Part shown: in pieces, positions 15,501 to 20,000 of the stretch
How positions within the stretch are numbered: the first letter of the stretch is position 1
Layout: every line of letters starts with the position of its first letter
Assembly: GCA_946480965.1 (NCBI GenBank)
Contig: CAMLMI010000038.1
Coordinates: forward strand, 1-20,365
Direction: 5' to 3'
From: an uncultured Verrucomicrobiales bacterium
GTDB taxonomy: Bacteria; Verrucomicrobiota; Verrucomicrobiae; Limisphaerales; CANJSG01
DNA: 20,365 nt
Notes under the pieces: model-generated
What the model saw: the letters and a program-made list of their open reading frames with translations, nothing else
Databases searched by the model: none
What the model was told of the DNA's origin: nothing
Program-made: the position numbers and the translations under genes

Positions 15501-17079
15501 CGCTGTCCTCGCCGGTGGTGAGATTGGAGAACGTGACCTTGCCGGTGCGTTCGGCGCGCAGACGGAAACGCGCGGTGGCGGACTGGCCGGGCGCGAGATT
15601 GCCGATGGGAACGCTGTCGCTCTCGTCGAGCAACGTCGCGCCGCTGACGCTGCCCTTGGGCAAGGTCACGCGGACCAGGTTCGCATCGACCTGCGACGTG
15701 TTCAGCACGGTGACGAAGGCGTCGTAGGGCTCACCGGTCCGCACGGTGCGGGGATGGGAAAAGGTGAGGGAGAACCTGGGATTGCGCACCAGCACGGAAC
15801 CGGCGGCGCGGCCCTTGATCTTCACCAAGCCGCCCGCGAGACCGTCGAGCTCGGCGTTCAGTTCGAGGTCCATCAGGTGGAGACCTTCGCGCAGACCTTC
15901 GACGAGGAACTCGGCCTGTCCGCTCTCTTTCGGGTAGAGGCGCAGGATGTCGTCGGCCGTGCCGACCACGCCGTCCGCACCGGGACGAACGATGGGCTGG
16001 ATGGCCTGGATGATCTTGTTGGGACCGACGCGGGCGAAGCGCAGCGGATCATCGCCGGGCTGGTCATAGCTGGGGGCGGGCACTTGGTCGCCGCCCGGCG
16101 GGAGAACGAGCTTGGCGGTGAGATTGAGCACGCTCAGGCCGGAGTTCTCCGGCGCGGCGTTCTCGGTGTAGATCTGGACGCTGAAGAACTGGTTCAGGTA
16201 GCCGATGTTGCCCGGGATGACCATGAGCGCGGGGATCGGCGGGATGCTGAGGCGAAGGTTGCGCTCCTCGGGCGTGGCCAGCTCGAAGTTGCAGCCCTTG
16301 ACCACGAGGTTGAGCCCGGCGGTTTCCAGTTCGGGAGGAAGCGCCGCCATCGCCGCGCCGGACAACTCGTCGTTGATCCGTTGGGCTTCGACCAAACGCT
16401 TCTCCAACTCGGCGGCGGGGATGATTTCAGTGCCACGGGCGAAGTCCGGGGTGACGACCGGGAACTTGATCGGGTAGGTCTGGCCATCGAGGACGAAACC
16501 GACCTCGAACTCGACCGCGCGGAAGTTCGAGTCGTCGATGGCGATGCCCTTGTCCTGGATTTCCTGGAGCGAGAGCGGCCGCGACGTGACGCGGGAAACG
16601 AGCACCTCGGCGAAGACGTTGACCGGCACGCTCGAGGGCAGCCCTTCCATCCGAACTTCGCCGGTCACGGAATCGACGAGGCGGATGCCATCGAGCCGGT
16701 AGTCGCCCACGAGATTGAGCGCGGGCAGCATCAGGGGTTGGCCCACCTGACCGATCAGGCGGCGCGCGGGGAACGACGGTCCGCGCAGGACCGCTTCGAT
16801 GTGGGCTCCGTCGGTCAGCGCATTGTCGGGCTGCTTGGTCGAGCCATCGGCGTTGGCGAGGGTGACGAGCACGGAACCGGCGATGCCTTTGGGCACGGCC
16901 ACGGCGGCGGGCGAGACCTTCAGGTAGTGGCCGACGACGGTGTAGTCGAGCGAGGCCAACGGCGCTTCGGCGGCGGACGAACGGAGCACGCCGGCCACGA
17001 GGAACGCGGCCAGGGCGCAGAGATTCAGGACGGTCTTCTTCACGGAAAATTCTCCCAGAGCGGAACGGTTCGAAGTCAT
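3595..17079 (-). CDS. Giant secreted mosaic protein (4494 aa): regulatory-like beta-sandwiches, Ig-like domains, Ca-binding hinge, beta-helix repeats
   Basis: The ATG at 17079 has a good Shine-Dalgarno (AAGGAG, 7-base spacer). An in-frame GTG at 17043 also has one and begins a more typical signal peptide ('VKKTVLNLCALAAFLVAG', ending near 'SSAAEA'). Approximate domain order in residues: 1-40 signal; 40-540 unrecognised region with 'RVTSRPLSLQEI', 'IPPIPALMVIPGNIG' and a CARDB/DUF11-like 'PRFSLTFSHPRTVRTGEPY' segment; 544-660 helical-looking segment; 837-910 SbsA-like Ig; 922-2144 about 13 carboxypeptidase-regulatory-like repeats; 2174-2814 Ig-like array; 2905-2993 TSP3-like acidic repeats; 3000-3100 Ig-like; 3105-4390 beta-helix with five super-repeats; 4400-4494 small terminal beta module. 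There is no catalytic motif, transmembrane barrel, LPXTG or PEP-CTERM. The likely role is a cell-surface or matrix adhesin or stalk, which is inference from architecture. It is translated directly after the rhs gene. Confidence 0.93.
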   Translation of the reverse strand: MTSNRSALGEFSVKKTVLNLCALAAFLVAGVLRSSAAEAPLASLDYTVVGHYLKVSPAAVAVPKGIAGSVLVTLANADGSTKQPDNALTDGAHIEAVLRGPSFPARRLIGQVGQPLMLPALNLVGDYRLDGIRLVDSVTGEVRMEGLPSSVPVNVFAEVLVSRVTSRPLSLQEIQDKGIAIDDSNFRAVEFEVGFVLDGQTYPIKFPVVTPDFARGTEIIPAAELEKRLVEAQRINDELSGAAMAALPPELETAGLNLVVKGCNFELATPEERNLRLSIPPIPALMVIPGNIGYLNQFFSVQIYTENAAPENSGLSVLNLTAKLVLPPGGDQVPAPSYDQPGDDPLRFARVGPNKIIQAIQPIVRPGADGVVGTADDILRLYPKESGQAEFLVEGLREGLHLMDLELNAELDGLAGGLVKIKGRAAGSVLVRNPRFSLTFSHPRTVRTGEPYDAFVTVLNTSQVDANLVRVTLPKGSVSGATLLDESDSVPIGNLAPGQSATARFRLRAERTGKVTFSNLTTGEDSVTGRFRLTMGVDERGVELSPDSIGFPDYVDQLPEDVFYAANRVLGQALSVYTAPLLPPGVKRVPWSIIQTRVLELAEAGQRVAYGEPLARVLPDLALDWQGGRKFSEGFDQIVANTEAGQLFRAALGRTNELADGLTATARLVQSAADLAGRGEAWVLVASDSGAVVPEFQNATGALNVDAATLAQAAGYRGTNGHWLAFKATNGVVRWTVAGSVTQTDLAVLTLTTNGTGQLFRWTVAAPSVGSCLSVALGQTTLTVDAACDGSPDGSLAATVTPISERPPELLAARQLWEINSVRPKPSCYPGAAWNYGTIVGVLFSKPMTQTNASQPLAYRMDNGIVAGAVQIQPGGRVALLNLREGIGAIRPRVLTVHGVPDPRGNLMVSNSLPVTELIREGVAVSGRVVRADGSPAVNVPVTLTMNDLYKDPFDRCDSHDARVSQEFTDENGAFSFDFVLAGVPYTISATDIGGLSQEAATVILNSIRGSSFDRERLLKQMVSSNILATLGVGSVGEAVALGEGLDRAVWTDLAPHKQGALGHEVTVALRFRGRGTVQGRIVQADGSTPAAQAAVNLFADPASREKGRGVFAANDGTFTFYGVPLGTFTLQVKTAQGQFRTIAGILNEVGEVADLQIQLTAPTTEEIVRTRMHGIVTESDNATPHDGAQVFVRGIHGVVGVAETDESGYWEVSDVPVDTYAVFAVSVDGKRKAERAGIVASVNVPTYVALPLSGTATVTGRVENSAGDPVANALVAGGSTLVRTDASGVFHLTGVPLGLRQLHAGLEAKFAPNNFPRLGSATLEVLPGVENFTVIRLRPAGVITGQVKDAQGAPVTGINVAIPFPKGFQWTKVDDNGFYRFINVAPGEYTVSAPAPPVTKPLDELMEDGSEDEIMAAIGQAFALYAGANLNTNINPGSWGYTKTTILADGDEARANINYFPKGSVSGVVLNDQAIPIGARVRLTGLGRLENGAPGFVVLGDQNSDAATGEFRFGGQLMVGDWGVQAASPFYTVVLSTSGRTTETELSVTNLVLQFPPRRETHGRLVGRVVDPDGLPVADAEVSIPFGGSSVELTTANDGAFTNQLAMPAGSYNVQAFDPATGYRGSVIVGVVAGLTNRCEIPLLGLGELELVVRQGNGQPAGNAFVRLEKNGAFREVRDGVTDASGVFRSGNLIPGNYSLIARHTVGANIFEGRVGLDVFHAQLTRTNLTLGASAGVRGTFRRLADGSPISSARVAIGSVANVPTDANGVFEAIGLPLGTYRVIATDQVNGRSAVGSVSLSFADQMAVLNLVEQPQGELRGTVFQTGKSAPVAGAEVSFVPRTGIGSRRSVTTAADGSFSFPGITPGDYSLDARLQGLSGNAYVTGTFPETSGSVTVNLTLPAEAVTGQLHVTVLRPDGSPAGNARVLAGAFGGGFKDTDPNGVAYFDGLGLGTVRVRANSLLPVETFSVAETNLALTASAVSNAVTVRLRGVGAVRGQVFNSLGTSTVPFPTLSLEMLTDPYEGQQRVNLVGDANGAFTIGNIPVGAYRIVAESQALSASTNGVLLVDGQTNLANLVLAPSAIVIGRVVRADGSAGVPTNNVVLKFASQSSAAGLSVRPTDLSGRFGFTNVPLGALTLEVNAPRFAGLIKQAGLLATNGQVLDLGDLRLDEDVPFVTGMVPAHTSAGVPVVSPIDVIFSEPMLAASITGNTNAIFLKSPTNVVSATVALVPHPDDARLRVARLTPAQPLRSLTTYEVIVIAGERRSATGSLIASGPTDLVGRPLGLLFLGTFTTRDDDPPLLVSLFPTNTAENIDPLSVVRLTFNEPLRTTNLFVSLNGPLGPVAGSTALSADGKILVFTPTGALLPNRSYTLTASNLIDLAGNRLVSEPVTATFQTVDTVGPVIATLRVNGPAVAGTSVPLEAVLAAPEAGASVRFFQALTPIGSAETAPYVFAAKLPDSGTVRFQAIATDRFGNDGEIRELDVTVVSNQPPVVSLVRVTPTNSVIGTGQELALTLSASDDNAVTNLTLVGLGAVPTVRTFSNGTATNLTFTVPATNVAGTLLQFRAQATDSSGATSPEALLDFTVTDATRPTLAYVSPAANAVLDTAQPLLLTVALADNGTHARVKATLSGLVSSEQETNLVLAPGVNRTNVFAFSITNAPQNGGTLFAQVTVTDAATNSFTLNRSFVVIDTTAPRLTSINPTNGTPNASLWNWVEWNFSETVRVPGDVTNFVRLTNELGEAAVAVVDQGGSQFRLRPTQALRPGVVWTNYLFAGVTDTSSNALRLADGSAFPTEGLRQSFRTAAILSRFPTNGAKLVSGQRFLGGFGYERGLNATWFSFGFGTNAPKNVQVGQAATNVVTELNAPTNSGPVILKTRIANGSGFTSAWVPEEIALEIVARDGDDDGDGWSNGYEADRGMDPFRADADEADFDLDGLSNATERTRGTDPAKADTDDDGLNDGAEIALGTDPLNPDTDGDGLMDGVDPAPLSASSGLTFVVSPTFTVQEGQFASLPFSVSSSNAPITTISFGGSNGVPAFVTLGSIVVTNTATNGTATGEVRFRPLFSDAGTYEITLAATGLVGTNAVAGSTNLLVTVLDDASIVVTRWKDAVSGNFSDTNRWTDGLPGTNRAGVVDLPGNYTVTLNADAVIGDLAFGASSGTQTFLMANRALTVNGGLQVRNGGLLQLNSGQINGAGSVHIASRMNWTGGQMNGAGSTTVGMGALLAASGTDWKYCIGRTLNNAGTITFTGTGGLTLGAEAVLNNDGLIEFSNDQQIHNAVGGWSTVSTINNRGTIRKIAGLGIADLSSTVNNHGTISVESGGIEFGMNGSSSGAFQVAAGSTFYWSRNTHHLAASARVQGAGNVQFSGGTVNFDGLLDVDGSVNATGGIAVFRAGARVAPIVSASLGNSSARLEFNTGQEITLGTLTQRGSLRGSDTVVVTNHLEWLESTMEGSGTTRITPEATLTIGGSSYKWLIQRRLVNEGTAVWNSTSGMTIGGGSVLENRGTFEIQNDEATSTAVGGWATSGFIENFGVWLKTGGINTTSIDQTFSNHGEVQVLAGTLRLDAGGTNSGSFLVASNASFRLQSGTHRFETGSSVTGEGVVRFSGGTASFDGLFAIDAELTGGTAAFNGTGARVDRLFRHNGGTLSGTGDLTVFGRYDWSSGSMGGTGRTVVRPGGQLNLIDNQFNRFIGRQLVNGGTMTLSNGVALHFSGGSLLNEATGELLLPGAANFWWNGGSPGIVNQGLITKTGTALVVFQASVPFENTGMVRLLGGTTQFKGTGQNAGLIEVATGASASFEANFAHPAGSRIEGGGSVAFNGGTHELFGSFQPLGDVSVATGTVIARQPWSTTTPIHLGNGTLRFETDQTLRSLAMSGSGTLAGAGTLTVTNSLAWLRGSMEGTGRTVLAADAATILGTNGAKFLQRRFDNAGRITVPDATTLFLSGGVLHNLADGEIEILDGLALTWNGGSGSFLRNAGTVTKLGTNGLVLGGNVPLDNSGVLELLEGFASFGGANGTNAGSILAATGTELSFNAAMVHPAGSRIEGLGRIRFTGGNHNLLGQFLPTGPLAVSGGVVTVNNAIAPSGTLAITNNGSIRFETPQSFGDVLLNTTGDLGGTADVTMTNLFRWNGGELSSGGRTLVASNAMLQIGAGANKFLNRVLENHGTTTVNTQRVWFTSGAFRNHGTLDLNGEGEFRWNGGSANRLENFGTVTKTGTNAFGMNSVWLNNAGDLRVLEGSLTANLGGTNSGRFLIETNAAFSLLGSSPLVLQPGTEFAGRGQFVVESSARLTLQTNVQFGALQVVFRGPSAVSGAFEMANTEGGSITFERGQTLAGSLHIGGRLETTATNLTLVLNGNLTLEAGSQLINPGRIEVKGDYTNLGADIDGNAPVKIGGIAPTGLRIVSVQPTTSAGRIPQSKDQAPWIEAVLQWNAPPGQAFEIEATGDFTTWSRVEATVEETASGQYRARVSGPATEARFFRTRRTGNTQE
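3970..7458 (-). repeat. Five tandem ~230-residue super-repeats forming the beta-helix
   Basis: Each unit opens with a conserved Trp in a pattern like 'W.gG.M.G.GrT.v' and then runs through '(K/R)fl.R.L.N.GT', 'GG.L.N', 'WNGGS', 'ENFGTVTKTGTN'-type and 'HPAGSRIEG.G.v.F.GG' segments. The marker Trp codons start at 7452, 6732, 6084, 5385 and 4680. The units are therefore 240, 216, 233 and 235 residues long, and the last runs to about 3970. The repeated 'N.GT' and 'G.G' steps suggest the turns and Asn ladders of a right-handed beta-helix. Units 3-5 resemble each other most; units 1 and 2 share an extra 'AVGGW' element. The array is preceded at about 7760-7640 by a 'WKDAVSGNFSDTNRW..GLPG' module ending in 'PGNYTVTLNADA', which commonly leads such helices. 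Confidence 0.8.
8102..8367 (-). other. TSP3-like calcium-binding acidic hinge in the giant protein
   Basis: Residues about 2905-2993 contain repeated 'DxDxDG' loops: 'DGDDDGDGWSNG', 'DFDLDGLSN', 'DTDDDGLNDG' and 'DTDGDGLMDG'. They are separated by 'GTDP' turns ('RGTDPAKA', 'LGTDPLNP'). This is the thrombospondin type-3/EF-loop signature, which by family knowledge binds calcium and makes a compact, stiff linker. It sits exactly between the Ig-like array and the beta-helix. Confidence 0.85.
8640..10560 (-). other. Array of SbsA/Big-type Ig-like domains in the giant protein
   Basis: At least three domains carry the SbsA/Big_5 core: 'IDVIFSEPMLAAS' (about 10480), 'VVRLTFNEPLRTTN' (about 10090) and 'VEWNFSETVRVPG' (about 8910). 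Each is preceded by a proline-rich boundary such as 'LFPTNTAENID' or 'INPTNGTPN' and followed by 'AG.R/SN.L' loops. Between the second and third lie three other Ig-like segments ('GPVIATLRVNG', 'PPVVSLVRVTPTNS', 'RPTLAYVSPAAN'), each about 90-100 residues. No enzymatic residues are evident, so these look like spacers or binding modules. Confidence 0.75.
10650..14316 (-). repeat. About 13 carboxypeptidase-regulatory-like beta-sandwich repeats
   Basis: Residues about 922-2144 carry a recurring unit: 'G.V.G.V...dG.pv..a.V', then 'T(D/A)..G.F.f..lp.G.Y.v.a'. Clear examples start near 14316, 13850, 13570, 13310, 13060, 12690, 12390, 12130, 11885, 11630, 11345, 11105 and 10825. Diagnostic stretches are 'VSGRVVRADGSPAVNVPV', 'TDENGAFSFDF', 'VPLGTFTLQV' and 'ITPGDYSLDARL'. 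These match the CarboxypepD_reg/SdrD B-like fold, a seven-stranded beta-sandwich common in surface proteins. The units are diverged, with few identical positions, so this is an old array. Confidence 0.82.
17052..17056 (-). promoter_or_regulatory. Second ribosome-binding site inside the giant gene, for a GTG start at 17043
   Basis: GGGAG lies 8 bases before an in-frame GTG (17043), which would give a classical signal peptide starting V/M-K-K. The upstream ATG at 17079 would add 12 residues (MTSNRSALGEFS) to the n-region. Sequence alone does not decide which start is used. Confidence 0.45.
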
Positions 17080-17086
17080 GGCGCGG

Positions 17087-17092
17087 CTCCTT
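17087..17092 (-). promoter_or_regulatory. Shine-Dalgarno of the giant gene, overlapping the rhs stop codon
   Basis: AAGGAG on the minus strand lies 7 bases before the ATG at 17079. Its first two bases are the last two bases of the TAA stop codon of the rhs gene (17091-17093). This arrangement supports translational coupling and a shared transcript. Confidence 0.8.
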
Positions 17093-20000
17093 ATTTCCAG
17101 GTGTGCCAGGACGGCGGCAGAGACCAGAAGACCTGGTTGCCCGTCCAGTGTTCGGCGGGGTCCAGTTCGGCCATGCGCTTCCGCAGGTTCATGTCGGTGC
17201 GGAGGATGTCCGCGTCCACGCTCCAGCCGGGCGTGCGGTTCACCAGCAGGTTGCCCTTCGCGTCGAGGCGGAAGGTCACGGTATGGCCCGGGTGGCCGAC
17301 CATCTCCATCTTCGACAGGCCCAGCTCGTGGCCGAGGTAGGACTTGCCGAACTGGTCGGACATCTGGAACTGGCCGTGGTGCTGGATCGGTGGGTTGGGC
17401 TTCATCGAGTTGCCGTGGCGCGCGCGGAAACGGTCGCTGTAGGCGCGGTTGATGCCCTGCTCGATGCGGGTGTAGTCGCGGGTGGTGGCCAGCTTGCCGT
17501 TGATCTTCACCGCGCCGATGTCGAGGTCCGAGACGACGATCTTGCCGTCGAACTGGCTGGTCATGCGGGCGTCCTTGCCGGACTTGCCCATGTAGTCCAC
17601 GGCGCGCTTCTGCATCAGGCCGCGGCTGACCCACTGGCGACGGGCCGCGCCCTTCTCGTAGTCCATGCCCATGCGGACGGTGAGCGAGGCCTCCTGGCCC
17701 ATCTTCTTGGCCGAGAGCAGCGACTGGTGGATGCCGGAGATCTCGTCGGTGTGGAACCCGTATTGGGCCGCGATGCCCGCGCCGGTGCGGCGGCCGAGCT
17801 TCTGCGCGACGATGTCCCGCGCCGACTGGTAGCCGGAATGGGTGTAGGCCTTGAGCGTGGTGCCGTAGCGTTTGTGGAAGCCGTTCAGCGAATGGCCCGC
17901 ACCGTAGGTGGACAAGGCGACGCCCGCCACGCGGAGCACGTCGCCCGCGATTAGGTTCGCTCCCTCCATCATGTCGAGCACGCCGAGCGTGCCGGGCCGC
18001 ATCTTCTCCAGCTTGTCCAAACCTTCGGCCACGCCGGTGCCGGTCTGGAGCAACGCCCCCACAAACCGCACCGCGCTCCCGACAGCATAGCCGGACAAGC
18101 CGTCCTCCTTGATCGATGCCTGTTCGCCGACGGAGATCAGCCACGCGCCGAAGTCGTCGGTCGCCATGCCGGTGGCGTCGCGGAAGTTGACGGGGTTGTT
18201 CTTGAACCCGGCGTAGTGGTTCACGCTGTCCTCATAACCGGCGGGATCACGCTGGAGGAACTGGCCGAGCGCCGGATCGTAGAAGCGCGCGCGGCAGTAG
18301 AGCAGCCCCGCTTCGTCGTCGAAGACCTGGCCCTGGAACTGGAACGGCAATCCAACCGTGCTTCGTCCGGCGAGCGCGCCCGCCGTCGAACCTTGGGCCA
18401 CTCCAGTGAAGAGCACGTCCGCCGCCTGGGCGAAATCAACCGTCCGCACCTCGGCGGGCACGAGGTTGTTCCACTCGTCCTGCAAGGAACCGGCGGCGAC
18501 TTCCACCGTCAGGTTGCCCGCCAGCACCGCGTTCGGCACAAAGCGGAAGGTGGTGCCGAACGGAGCCAAGGCCTCTTCGTAGCGCACGGTGCCGGCCACC
18601 GCGTTGCCGCCGGATTTCACCTTCAGCGCGGTGTTCAGGTTCCGCAGCGCGGTGACGAGGTTGGTGCCGTCGTCCTGGGCGAAGACCGGCAGCACCGGTT
18701 CGCTGAAGCGCACGAGGAGCGAGTTGCCATCGCGCACGATGGCGGAGACGCGCGGGGCGGCAGATTCGGCCACTTCGATCACCGGGAGGCCCCAGGTGTC
18801 ATAGTGGTAACGCTCGACCACGGAGCCAGCGGCATCGGCCACGGCCAACACGCTGCGGAGCGCGTCGGTCAGGAAATAGTAGCGACGAAAACGTCCGGCG
18901 TTCGCATCCCAACGATCCCCGGCGAGCAACTCATCGCCGTCGTCGCCGTAGAAGTAGCGGGCGATGACGCGGTGATTGTCGGCCAGGTCACGTTCCTCGA
19001 TGAGATTCGCGCCGTCGTAGAGGAACGCGATGTCACCCGGCACGCAGCGGCTGGGATCGCCGGTGACTTGGCGGCGGATGCGCAGACCGGCCGGACCGTA
19101 TTCGTTGACGATGGTCACGCCGTCAGCGCGTTCCACCCGGGTCAACTGGCCGAGCAGGTTGTAGCGGAACGTGGCATTGACCGCCGTGGGCGTCGGGGAG
19201 CCGGGAAGCCGCACCCAGACGAGGCCGCTGGTGACATTGCCCTGCGCGTCGCGAGAGCGGAGCACGCCGTCCACCAGGCCGACGTGCAGCAAGGCGTCGG
19301 GTTCCCCGTAACGAGCGGCCAGCGGCAAGACGGAGAAGCCGTCGGGGTTGATCAGGCCGTTCGTGACCAGAACATCGCTCGACGTGTAGGTGCTGGTGCG
19401 GGCGAAGCGGCCGGCGCTCCAGTTGCCCGAAACGTCGTCAGGCTGGGCGAAGCCCTCGAAGGCCCGGGCGGTCTCGGCGCTGAGGGAAGGACGGACATCG
19501 CGGTCGCTGCGGAGCAATTGATACGCCCCGTCGTAGCCGAAGAAGTCGCCGCGTCCCGCACGGTCGAGGAATTGGCGGGCGACCAATGCGCCACCGGGAG
19601 AGAAGCCGTAGCGGACTTCTGCCAACCGTTGGCCGTCGGACACGCGGGTGTAGCGACGGGCAGCGGGACGCTTCAGGTCGTCGAAGACCATCGTGGCCGC
19701 GATGACATTGCTGCCGAGGATGCGGCCGCCGACCAATTGATCCGCGATGTAGGTGGTCTCCGACAAGACAGGCTCGCCTTCCGACGGGGTCAGACCCGTG
19801 AGACGACCGGTGGCGTCGCGCTGGTTCGTCACCTTCAACGCGGAGGGATAGGTCACTTCGCGCCGGAACCCAGCGCCGTCCGCTTCCTGGCTCAAGGTAA
19901 AGAGCTGGCCGTTTTGGTGGCTGAGAATGCTCTTGGCGTAGCCGAGCTTGTCGTAGCGGTATTCGAGCGAGCCGGAAGGATCGGTCACAACCCGTAGACG

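Noticed and set aside
17014..17043. Possible lipobox (LNLC) in the giant protein's signal sequence
   Set aside because: The Cys comes after too short a hydrophobic stretch, and more hydrophobic core (ALAAFLVAG) follows it. This fits an ordinary cleaved signal peptide.
10378..17340. Plus-strand open frame of 2320 codons opposite the giant gene
   Set aside because: Its product is low-complexity (Gly, Ala, Arg, His, Glu, Asp) with no recognisable domain. It is the mirror of a GC-rich, strongly biased minus-strand gene in which stop codons on the opposite strand are rare.
17517..17531. SDLDI read as a Pol-beta-type nucleotidyltransferase motif
   Set aside because: The usual G-S/G-G helix turn before the Asp pair is missing. 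The flanking Lys...GKS and HHG motifs fit the edema factor/ExoY order better. It stays the main alternative if structure prediction fails.
17080..18144. Extending the giant gene upstream to a start at 18144
   Set aside because: The extra 355 residues overlap the rhs gene in another frame, have no domain character, and would bury the signal peptide. The ATG at 17079 has a good ribosome-binding site.
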